Below are positions 54,834-62,000 of a stretch of DNA of 64,000 nt, in pieces (the stretch's first letter is position 1; every line of letters begins with the position of its first letter). Both the position numbers and the translations under genes were made by a program. This stretch comes from Aquisalimonas sp. 2447 (GTDB lineage: Bacteria; Pseudomonadota; Gammaproteobacteria; Nitrococcales; Aquisalimonadaceae): assembly GCF_012044895.1 (NCBI RefSeq), contig NZ_CP050695.1, forward strand, positions 2,448,501 to 2,512,500. Direction: 5' to 3'. Under the pieces are notes generated by a model, which was given only the letters and a program-made list of their open reading frames with translations, had not been told where the DNA came from and ran no database searches.

Positions 54834-55562
54834 TCAGAGGCCGAGCGCGGCACGTTCAAACACGAAGTGTTCGTCTTCAGCGGCCAGGGCCCTCGTCGCC
54901 ACCACCTGGATCTGCCCCATATGCAGGTTCCAGGACTCCATCACGGCCGGCTCGCGGCTGGTAAAAGCGGCGGGATCGAGCAAGGACAGGTTGGCGCCGC
55001 GATCCGGGTCCCTGGCCGACTCACTGCGCAGCACGGCGATGCCCACCTCCCGCGCCGTTACCGCGAGTTCCTGTGTGGCCGCGTAACTGGCGGGGTCGGT
55101 CCACCGCGCACGGTCCGCATCCAGCGGGGGCCGGGTCAGATCCAGGACCTTGCGGGCACGGTAACCGGCCTGGAACACCGTCAGCCGCTCCTCCGGCCGC
55201 GGCGTCCGCGTGCCCCGGGATTGCAGGAAAAAGCGCAGGCGATGATAGGCGAACTCGGCCAGGCCGGTACGCCGCTTTTCGGCGCCGTAGAACACGCCCC
55301 AGGGCGCACCCGGGGGCCGGAAGCGGCTGCCGTTGGGCTTCGGCGGATGGTAGCGGAACGGTGTTTTCAGCAGGTAGTGGAGATCCCGGGCGGCTGGGGG
55401 AAACGGCGGCTTGGTCTCTTCCAGCAGCTCTTCCAGCCGCTGCTGATCGGCCAGCGTTCGGGTAATGCGCCGCGTGCTGGCACGGTGCTGCGCCTCCACG
55501 ACGCGCCACACCTGACCGTGGCGCCAGTGCGCCTCACGCGACAGCGCGGCTGCTGTCCACAT
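54834..55562 (-). CDS. RES-domain toxin (predicted NAD+-degrading)
   Basis: A 242-residue protein with the RES domain: an early arginine in WRHGQVWRVVEAQHRAS, the glutamate in FYGAEKRRTGLAEFAYHRLRFF and a downstream serine-containing region. Characterised RES toxins (MbcT, Res of P. putida) degrade NAD+. The coding region overlaps the antitoxin gene by 29 bp and is the second gene, the usual Xre-RES order. Confidence 0.87.
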   Translation of the reverse strand: MWTAAALSREAHWRHGQVWRVVEAQHRASTRRITRTLADQQRLEELLEETKPPFPPAARDLHYLLKTPFRYHPPKPNGSRFRPPGAPWGVFYGAEKRRTGLAEFAYHRLRFFLQSRGTRTPRPEERLTVFQAGYRARKVLDLTRPPLDADRARWTDPASYAATQELAVTAREVGIAVLRSESARDPDRGANLSLLDPAAFTSREPAVMESWNLHMGQIQVVATRALAAEDEHFVFERAALGL

Positions 55563-55911
55563 ACTGCAACGTGCTGATCAGACCCTCGATGCTGCGAATC
55601 CGCGCCTTGGGCGCATCCGCCAGATCATCGTTGGGATTGCGCATCCACTGCCGCACCACCTCCTCGTCCCCGGCGCAGATGGCATCAAGGCTGCGGAACA
55701 GACGGATGATGTACAGCGCCAGCTCCCACTCCTTCTTCGCCGGATCGAGCTGGAAGCGCCCGCCCTTCATGCGCTCCACCGAGCGCCGGCTAAGACCGAG
55801 CACGTCAGCGAGTTCCTGATTCGTGAGCCCGAGGGCCCGGCTCGCCTGGTAGACGACGTCCGTCACCAGGCGGCGGTCTTCGGAAGTCTGGTTGGCGAGA
55901 TCCGGTTTCAT
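55534..55911 (-). CDS. Xre/MbcA/ParS-family antitoxin of the RES system
   Basis: A 125-residue protein with an Xre-type helix-turn-helix (LGLTNQELADVLGLSRRSVERMK, about 28-50) and a C-terminal DUF2384-type toxin-binding domain (LALYIIRLFRSLDAICAGDEEVVRQWMRNPNDDL). It neutralises the RES toxin and normally represses its own operon. The upstream 358-bp gap contains its promoter region. Confidence 0.88.
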   Translation of the reverse strand: MKPDLANQTSEDRRLVTDVVYQASRALGLTNQELADVLGLSRRSVERMKGGRFQLDPAKKEWELALYIIRLFRSLDAICAGDEEVVRQWMRNPNDDLADAPKARIRSIEGLISTLQYVDSSRAVA

Positions 55912-56269
55912 GAGCGCCCTCTCTGCGACTAAGAACCCCTAATGCCGAAAACTACGCCCCCAGTCAGTCTTCGTCAATCAATCCGATACAACCACAGACC
56001 AACAAGGCGGCAATTCCATCATCTTGGGCGGCCACCTGTAAGGCGGTTGTAAGGTGCCGCGCCCTATGATCAAGGCTCCTCTCTGCCCGGACCGAGTTCC
56101 AAGGTTGCAGGAACGTTCTCAGGAGAGGTCCGACGGATCATCGATCCATCGTCGGTCGCTTCATAAGAGGTGACCCGAACCGGATCCGATCCGGTGAGCG
56201 ATTTCCGGAGATTTCCGAGCACGACGAGATCGCGTCTTGTCCAATAACTCACAGCTATGAGGGATTACT
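55912..56269. other. Intergenic region between the toxin-antitoxin pair and a lipoprotein gene
   Basis: 358 bp without a convincing gene. It holds two short inverted repeats, an imperfect one at 56130-56155 (CCGACG ... CGTCGG) and a perfect CCGGATC-C-GATCCGG at 56180-56194, both upstream of the lipoprotein gene. No clear sigma70 promoter can be assigned for either divergent gene. Base composition is less GC-rich than the flanks near 55930-56010. Confidence 0.6.
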
Positions 56270-57325
56270 ATGATTAGCTATCAGAAGAATAAAAAAGCAT
56301 CACTGGCGTGTGTATCGATTCTCTCTGTCGCGGCGCTTGGCCTCGGCGGGTGCATCGGCGGCAGCAGTAGCAGTGGTGGTGGAGGCGGTGGTGGGGGCGG
56401 AGGCAACGTGGACATTGCTTCCGCCGCGGAAATCTATGACGGCTCCTACAACGGCCCCAGTAACCTCGCGGCAATCGACACGCCGGAAGCTGCCGCACAG
56501 GCAATGGATCTGGCTTACCTCTCCAGCCGCGTGGAGGCTTTTCTGGTCACTCTTGAGGTTCTACTCATGGACGAGGACGCGGACAGTGGCACGATCGACG
56601 GCACCCGCACCGACGTCGATGACGCCGGCCAACTGGTCTACAGCCGATCGGGCAGCCTTCCTACGTTTACCGAGACCTGGACCATGAAGGGCGACAACGG
56701 CTTCTGTATCGAGAAGATCGATACCAACGGCCCAATGTGCATCAAAGGGGAAGTGACCCTGAAAGAGACCTTCGAAACCTCGGGTGGTGAGGTCACTTCG
56801 GGGACCGCCGAGATGTCCTTCGATGAGTTACAGGTCACCTTCCGCGGCGGCAAAGTCGAGATGACTGGCAAAGAGGTGTCCGGCAGCGACATGGAAGGAG
56901 AGACACGCACTGCGATGGCCATCGACATCGCGTTCACCAGTGATCAGGAAAAAGGCATCGAGACCGAAATCCGTCTCCTGTGGGATGGGCTTGCGACCGG
57001 CATAACCGATCCGGACAACTTTTCCCGCACAATCGAGATGGACATCGCCACTCCCCTCCTCGGCGGCCGCATTGAAACCCTGCAAACGGATACGCTCGAG
57101 ACACAGGAATCGTTCGACCACTTTAACTGCACCGACGGTATTTCCGGAGATGACTACGAGGACGCCTCCAGCGGTCGGGTTACGATTACCACAGACGTCG
57201 GCGAGATTGTTGCGAACCTAGCCGAAAATGGTAACTGCGAGGAATTTGTCGTTTCCGGCGGCCCGGAGGGCACATTCACGCTGCTGGACACCTTGTTCAC
57301 GGGCATCCAGGGCGCCACGGAATGA
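56270..57325 (+). CDS. Lipoprotein of unknown function with a glycine tract
   Basis: A 351-residue lipoprotein: basic N-terminus, hydrophobic stretch, lipobox LGGC (C28), then an S4-G10 linker. The mature domain is acidic, rich in T and D, with repeated beta-strand-like segments and four cysteines that could pair ([25 protein letters not shown]). No family is recognised. Ribosome site GAGGG lies before the ATG. Codon use is less GC-biased than in the neighbours, consistent with acquisition or fast evolution. Confidence 0.75.
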   Translation: MISYQKNKKASLACVSILSVAALGLGGCIGGSSSSGGGGGGGGGGNVDIASAAEIYDGSYNGPSNLAAIDTPEAAAQAMDLAYLSSRVEAFLVTLEVLLMDEDADSGTIDGTRTDVDDAGQLVYSRSGSLPTFTETWTMKGDNGFCIEKIDTNGPMCIKGEVTLKETFETSGGEVTSGTAEMSFDELQVTFRGGKVEMTGKEVSGSDMEGETRTAMAIDIAFTSDQEKGIETEIRLLWDGLATGITDPDNFSRTIEMDIATPLLGGRIETLQTDTLETQESFDHFNCTDGISGDDYEDASSGRVTITTDVGEIVANLAENGNCEEFVVSGGPEGTFTLLDTLFTGIQGATE

Positions 57326-57355
57326 CTGCTACCGATTGAGGCAAAGGCCGTATCA

Positions 57356-57395
57356 CGGCGCCACCCGGGCAGGCCACGCCCCCGTGGTGGCGCCG
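57356..57395 (+). terminator. Possible terminator hairpin after the lipoprotein gene
   Basis: CGGCGCCACC at 57356-57365 pairs with GGTGGCGCCG at 57386-57395 across a 20-base loop. It starts 30 bp past the stop codon. No T-run follows, so termination would not be classical. Confidence 0.4.
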
Positions 57396-57587
57396 CGGTG
57401 CTTGGGTAACACACATCAAGGGCCGAGACCCCTGGATTTCACCCCTTACGACGAGTTCTGCCGCTTTCCCTACGCGCCTCCCGCTCTGGCTGTCGTATCC
57501 CATCATGGCAACGGCGCTTCCGGTCAACGAACCGATCATGGAGATCGCCACCATCTCCTGCATCGGAACCAAGCCGGAGTCGACACC

Positions 57588-58472
57588 ATGAACCGCAACG
57601 TCATCATCAGCTGTGCCGTCACCGGGGCCGGCGACACGATCGAGCGCAACCCCGCGGTGCCGGTCACGCCCCGGGCCATTGCCGATGCCTGCATCGAGGC
57701 GGCGCAGGCGGGCGCCGCCGTGGCGCATATCCACGTGCGTGACCCGGAGACCGGTGCCCACAGCCACGATCCGGCGCTGTTCCGCGAGGTGGTGGAGCGT
57801 GTGCGGTCGTCGGATACCGACGTGGTCCTGAACATGACCGCCGGCGGCGGCGGCGACTGGGTGCCGTCCGAGGAGGATCCGGCGCAGGGCGGGCACGGGA
57901 CGGATCTGCTCACGCCGGAGCGGCGCCATCTGCCGGTGGGCGAGCTGCTGCCGGAGATCTGCACCCTGGACTGCGGCAGCTACAACTTCGCCGACAACTT
58001 GTACGTGAACACCGCGCCCTGGGCACGCCGCCAGGCCGAGCTGATCCAGGCCGCCGGCGTGAAGCCGGAGATCGAGTGTTTCGATCTCGGCCATGTCCGG
58101 CTAGCGCGCCAGCTGTACAACGACGGCCTGGTGGACGACCCGCCCCTGTTCCAGCTCTGTCTGGGCATTCCCTGGGGCGCCGAAGCGGACCCGGAGACCA
58201 TGCTGGCCATGCGCAACAAGCTGCCGGACAGCGCCCATTGGGCCGCCTTCGGCATCGGCCGGGACCAGCTCCCCATGGCGGCCCAGGCAGTGCTCCTGGG
58301 CGGCAACGTGCGCGTGGGCCTGGAGGACAACCTGTTCCTCTCGAAGGGCGTGCTGGCCAGCAACGGCGCCCTGGTCGACAAGGCACTGACCACCATCGAG
58401 AACCTCGGGGCGCGCGCGGTCACGCCGGCCGAAGCACGCACCACGCTGGGCCTTCGCGACCCCCACAACTGA
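57588..58472 (+). CDS. cdhC: Beta-keto acid cleavage enzyme for 3-dehydrocarnitine
   Basis: A 294-residue BKACE (DUF849) enzyme that condenses a beta-keto acid with acetyl-CoA. In carnitine degradation it turns 3-dehydrocarnitine and acetyl-CoA into acetoacetate and betainyl-CoA. The zinc-binding HIHVRD (about 48-53), [10 protein letters not shown] and IECFDLGH segments are present. Specificity for dehydrocarnitine is inferred from the next two genes, cdhA and cdhB. The ATG at 57588 has GGAG eight bases upstream. Confidence 0.9.
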   Translation: MNRNVIISCAVTGAGDTIERNPAVPVTPRAIADACIEAAQAGAAVAHIHVRDPETGAHSHDPALFREVVERVRSSDTDVVLNMTAGGGGDWVPSEEDPAQGGHGTDLLTPERRHLPVGELLPEICTLDCGSYNFADNLYVNTAPWARRQAELIQAAGVKPEIECFDLGHVRLARQLYNDGLVDDPPLFQLCLGIPWGAEADPETMLAMRNKLPDSAHWAAFGIGRDQLPMAAQAVLLGGNVRVGLEDNLFLSKGVLASNGALVDKALTTIENLGARAVTPAEARTTLGLRDPHN

Positions 58473-58485
58473 GGACACCGGAACC

Positions 58486-59466
58486 ATGGCAACAACCGAA
58501 CATCACGCGACCGACCGCGGGCCCGTGGCCATCGTCGGCGCCGGCGTCATCGGCAACGGCTGGGCGGCACGCTGCCTGGCCAGCGGCCTGGACGTGGTCG
58601 TCACGGATCCGGATCCGGCCGGCGCGCAGAGGCTGCAGGCCGCCATCGACACCGCGTGGCCGACGCTGGACCGCACCGGCCTGCACCCGGGGGCGAGCCG
58701 CGAGCGCATCCGCTTCACCACCGACCTGGAAGACGCCGTCTCAGGTGCCACCGTGGTGCAGGAGAATGCGCCGGAGAACGAGGCAGTCAAACGCGACGTC
58801 CTCGCCCGCATCGACGCGGCCACGGACCCGGCCACGCTCATCGCCTCCAGCACGTCCGGCCTGATGCCGTCCACGCTGCAGGCGGACTGCCGACATCCGG
58901 AGCGCGTATTCGTCGCCCACCCCTTCAACCCGGTCTACCTGCTCCCGCTGGTGGAGCTGGTAGGGGGCGGGCAGACCGGCACCGCCACCATGGATCACGC
59001 CCGCGGGTTCTACAGGGCCCTGGGCATGCGCCCGCTCACCGTCCGCCGCGAGGTGCCCGGGCACATTGCCGACCGGCTCATGGAGGCGCTGTGGCGGGAG
59101 GCACTGCATCTGGTCAACGACGGCGTCGCCACCACCGAGGAGGTGGACGCCGCCGTGGTCTACGGCGCCGGTCTGCGCTGGTCGCTGATGGGCACGTTCC
59201 TCACCTTCCACCTGGCCGGCGGCGATGCCGGCATGCGGCACATGCTGGAGCAGTTCGGCCCGGCGCTGAAACAGCCCTGGACCCGCCTGGAAGCGCCGGA
59301 GCTCACCGACACCCTGATCGACCGTGTCGTCCAGGGCTGCGAGCATCAGGCCGGCCAGCGCAGCGTGCGGGAGCTGGAGCAGCGGCGCGACGAGTTCCTG
59401 GTGCGGCTGCTGGACCTGGTGCAAGAATACTGGCCCGAGAACGAAGGGCTGGCGAACAGGATCTAA
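58486..59466 (+). CDS. cdhA: L-carnitine dehydrogenase
   Basis: Oxidises L-carnitine to 3-dehydrocarnitine with NAD+. A 326-residue protein of the 3-hydroxyacyl-CoA dehydrogenase family with the Rossmann motif IVGAGVIGNGWA (about 14-25) and the carnitine dehydrogenase-typical AHPFNPVYLLPLVELVGG (about 143-160). No N-terminal extra domain. It lies 13 bp after cdhC. Confidence 0.92.
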   Translation: MATTEHHATDRGPVAIVGAGVIGNGWAARCLASGLDVVVTDPDPAGAQRLQAAIDTAWPTLDRTGLHPGASRERIRFTTDLEDAVSGATVVQENAPENEAVKRDVLARIDAATDPATLIASSTSGLMPSTLQADCRHPERVFVAHPFNPVYLLPLVELVGGGQTGTATMDHARGFYRALGMRPLTVRREVPGHIADRLMEALWREALHLVNDGVATTEEVDAAVVYGAGLRWSLMGTFLTFHLAGGDAGMRHMLEQFGPALKQPWTRLEAPELTDTLIDRVVQGCEHQAGQRSVRELEQRRDEFLVRLLDLVQEYWPENEGLANRI

Positions 59467-59468
59467 CC

Positions 59469-59942
59469 ATGACGCGACTGCGCACGCTGACCGAATGCAC
59501 CGTCCTCGACGAATGGGTGGACTACAACGGCCACATGAACGACGCCGCCTACGCCATCCCGTTCAGCAAGGCGGTGGAGGCCTTCATCCGCGATCTGAGC
59601 ATGGATGCGGGCTATCGGGATCGGGAGCAGCTCACCATCTACACCCTGGAGAATCACATCCGCTACGTGCGCGAGGCGTTCGCCGGCGAGCGTCTGCAGG
59701 TGGACATGCAGCTGGTGGACCGTGACACCAAGCGGGCCCACGTCTTCCTGCGACTGGTGGACGGGGACGGTGCGGTGCGCGCCACCTCGGAGCAAATGCT
59801 CATGGTCATTGATACCAGCGCCGGCCGGCCGGGGCGTTTCCGGGGGGAGCCGCTGGAGCGTCTGGAGGCCATGGCCGAGGCGGATCGCGCCTTGCCGGTG
59901 CCGAAGGAAATCGGGCGGCCGATCGGTATTCGCCGGGGGTGA
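59469..59942 (+). CDS. cdhB: Thioesterase for betainyl-CoA
   Basis: A 157-residue hotdog thioesterase (4HBT) with DEWVDYNGHMNDAAYAIPFSKA, which carries the catalytic D/N and GHM pattern. In the carnitine pathway it releases glycine betaine from betainyl-CoA. In some bacteria this domain is fused to carnitine dehydrogenase; here it is a separate gene only 2 bp after cdhA. Its ATG at 59469 is preceded by an in-frame open stretch that belongs to cdhA in another frame. Confidence 0.9.
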   Translation: MTRLRTLTECTVLDEWVDYNGHMNDAAYAIPFSKAVEAFIRDLSMDAGYRDREQLTIYTLENHIRYVREAFAGERLQVDMQLVDRDTKRAHVFLRLVDGDGAVRATSEQMLMVIDTSAGRPGRFRGEPLERLEAMAEADRALPVPKEIGRPIGIRRG

Positions 59943-59952
59943 AACCGTGCCT

Positions 59953-59975
59953 GTCGCGACTGACGTCGCTCCCAC
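59953..59975. repeat. REP-like half element
   Basis: GTCGCGACTGACGTCGCTCC then CAC is the same sequence as the right half of the element at 2394-2435. It sits between the convergent cdhB and cdhR genes. Confidence 0.6.
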
Positions 59976-59985
59976 GAGGGCACTG

Positions 59986-60954
59986 TTACCCCTCCGTCCA
60001 GCTCCGATCGCGGCTCGGCGGCACGCCGAAGTGATTGCGGTAGGCCCGTGACAGGCTGGCCGTGGCGGCAAAACCGCAGGCCACGGCCACATCCAGCACC
60101 GGCATGTCCGTCTGCTGCAGCAGGTAACGCGCGTGTTCCAGGCGTTCGGCCAGGTAGTACTGCTGCGGCGTGGTGTGGAGATGCTCGGCGAACAGCCGCT
60201 CCAGCTGGCGCAGGGACACCCCTGTCACCTCCGCCACCTCGGCCATGGACAGCGGCTGCTCCATGTTGCGGCTCATGTGGTCGATGGCGCGCAGCAGCGT
60301 CGGATTGTGCACGCCCAGCCGCGCCGCCAAGGCCATGCGCTGGTGGTCCGAGGGGCTGCGGATGCGCTGGTGGATGAGCTGCTCGGAGACATCCACCGCC
60401 AGGGCCTCGCCGTGGCGGTGGGCGATCAACCGCAGCATGAGATCCATGGTCGATGTCCCGCCGGCGGAGGTCAGCCGCCGCCCGTCCACTTCGAACAGCT
60501 CCGTGGTGCACTGGATCTGCGGGAAGCGCTCGCGGAAGGCGGGAATGCTCTCCCAGTGCAGGGTCACCCGGTAGCCGTCCAGCAGCCCGGCCTGCGCCAG
60601 CAGAAAGCAGCCCGTGTCGATACCGCCCAGCACCGCCTTCCGCCCTTCCAGCCGCCGCAGCCAGCGCAGCAGCTCGGGCGTGGTGTAGTCGTCGTGGTTG
60701 AACGAGGCGCAGGTGATTACGGTGGAGGCATGCGCCTGGTCGTCCACGGCGGCATCGCTGAGCAGGGTCATGCCGTTACTCGCCCGCACCGGCCCGCCGT
60801 CGGCCGAATACAGAGCCCAGTCGTAGAGCATCCGCCCGCTGCAGCGGTTGGCAATCCGCAGGGGTTCCACGGCCGCGCAGAAGGCGATCATGGAGAATTC
60901 CGGGATCAGCAGGAAGCCGATCCGCTCGGGGGTGTCATCCGCGTCCGGGCTCAT
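59986..60954 (-). CDS. cdhR: AraC-family regulator with GATase1-like domain (CdhR)
   Basis: A 322-residue GlxA/CdhR-type activator. The N-terminal DJ-1/PfpI-like domain (about 12-190) includes GGIDTGCFLLAQAGLL with a cysteine at the nucleophile-elbow position. The C-terminal AraC double helix-turn-helix (about 220-315) has SMAEVAEVTGVSLRQLERLFAEHL and VLDVAVACGFAATASLSRAYRNHFG. CdhR senses carnitine in Pseudomonas. The start at 60954 fits the family; an upstream open stretch overlaps a strong hairpin and the caiX gene. Confidence 0.9.
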   Translation of the reverse strand: MSPDADDTPERIGFLLIPEFSMIAFCAAVEPLRIANRCSGRMLYDWALYSADGGPVRASNGMTLLSDAAVDDQAHASTVITCASFNHDDYTTPELLRWLRRLEGRKAVLGGIDTGCFLLAQAGLLDGYRVTLHWESIPAFRERFPQIQCTTELFEVDGRRLTSAGGTSTMDLMLRLIAHRHGEALAVDVSEQLIHQRIRSPSDHQRMALAARLGVHNPTLLRAIDHMSRNMEQPLSMAEVAEVTGVSLRQLERLFAEHLHTTPQQYYLAERLEHARYLLQQTDMPVLDVAVACGFAATASLSRAYRNHFGVPPSRDRSWTEG

Positions 60955-60974
60955 GCCCGGCACTGTATGCGACA

Positions 60975-61008
60975 ACACGGGCCCGGGACCAGTGTCCCGG
61001 GCCCGTGT
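60975..61008 (-). terminator. Perfect 15-bp stem hairpin between the CaiX-like gene and cdhR
   Basis: ACACGGGCCCGGGAC, loop CAGT, then the exact complement. It begins 10 bp past the stop of the binding-protein gene and ends 20 bp before the cdhR start. There is no T-run, so it may act as an mRNA 3' stabiliser or partial terminator rather than a full stop. Confidence 0.6.
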
Positions 61009-61018
61009 CGCGTTCACC

Positions 61019-61984
61019 TCAGTAAGCGGCGCGCACGGCGTCGATGGCGGCATCGCCGTCGCGGGTCTCGACCCCGTCGAGCCATTCCGCCACCAGGTCC
61101 AGGTTGTTGCCGATCCACTCGTGGGCCACTTCGTCCGCCTCACGGTCCTCGCGATCGAACTCAAGGATCCAGGCCGACTGCTCGTCCTTGGGCACCCGGT
61201 ACTGGGTCAGAAAGCGCTCCACGTGGGGGTGTGCGTCCAGCATCACCGGGTTGCCGACGGTGAGCACGTCGCTGGTGGTCTCCGCGATCTCACGGTCACC
61301 CACGGCCTCGATATAGTGGAAGTCCAGGACCACGTTCATCCAGTGCGGCTCCCAACCCAGGAAAATGATCCACTCTTCACGGTCCACCGCCCGTTGCACC
61401 TCGGCGAGCATGGCGCTGGTGCTTGAGGGCAGCAACTGCCAGCCGCCCAGGCCATGGCGGTCACTGTCGATGGCCTCCTGGATGGAGTCGTTGAAGCCAC
61501 TGCCCGCCTCGATGCCGTGGATCGTACGATCGAACTCGTCGGCATACTCAGCGAGGTCTTCCTCGGTGCGCACGCCTGCATCACGGACGTACTCGGGCAC
61601 GGCAATGCCCATCACCGCATCGGCGATGTTCTCGGTGAGCACCCGCACGTCGCCCGACTCTTCCAGCGGATCCAGCATCTCCCGCTGGGTTGGCATCCAG
61701 CCACCCATGTAGATGTCGAGATCGTCATCCGCCAGGGAGTTGAGGATGACCGCGGGGCTCGCATTCATCTGATCCGTGTCGTAGCCCATGTGCTGCAGCA
61801 ACTGGGCGGCCACCTCACTCTTCACGGTCACGCCGGGCCAAGTGGGTACGCCGAAGCGCATCTCGGAGGCATGGTCCGCGTTGACCGCGCCGGCCGTGAA
61901 GGTCAGCGCTGCGGCCATGACGGCGGCGAGCACGCCGCCAGCTGAGCCGCGGAAGGTCCCGTGGGTCTGTGTCGTTGTGTGCAT
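61019..61984 (-). CDS. Carnitine/betaine-type ABC transporter binding protein (CaiX-like, OpuAC)
   Basis: A 321-residue periplasmic protein with a signal peptide cut after VNA near residue 36 and an OpuAC fold. Aromatic residues for quaternary ammonium binding are visible in PTWPGV, MGGWMPTQ, GLGGWQLLPSS and LGWEPHWMN. No permease or ATPase gene is adjacent, as with CaiX of P. aeruginosa, which shares a core choline transporter encoded elsewhere. It lies 16 bp after the acyl-CoA synthetase on the same strand. Carnitine specificity is inferred from context. Confidence 0.85.
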   Translation of the reverse strand: MHTTTQTHGTFRGSAGGVLAAVMAAALTFTAGAVNADHASEMRFGVPTWPGVTVKSEVAAQLLQHMGYDTDQMNASPAVILNSLADDDLDIYMGGWMPTQREMLDPLEESGDVRVLTENIADAVMGIAVPEYVRDAGVRTEEDLAEYADEFDRTIHGIEAGSGFNDSIQEAIDSDRHGLGGWQLLPSSTSAMLAEVQRAVDREEWIIFLGWEPHWMNVVLDFHYIEAVGDREIAETTSDVLTVGNPVMLDAHPHVERFLTQYRVPKDEQSAWILEFDREDREADEVAHEWIGNNLDLVAEWLDGVETRDGDAAIDAVRAAY

Positions 61985-62000
61985 GTTGCGACTCCTCTCG

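Noticed and set aside
54834-55562. RES protein as a type VI effector with immunity protein
   Set aside because: The partner is an Xre/MbcA-type DNA-binding antitoxin with the standard gene order and no secretion adaptor is present, so a chromosomal toxin-antitoxin pair is the simpler reading.
58656-59468. Long N-terminal extension of the cdhB frame upstream of its ATG
   Set aside because: The extension lies in another frame of cdhA and reads as an Arg/Pro/His-rich shadow; the ATG at 59469 gives the normal hotdog thioesterase length.
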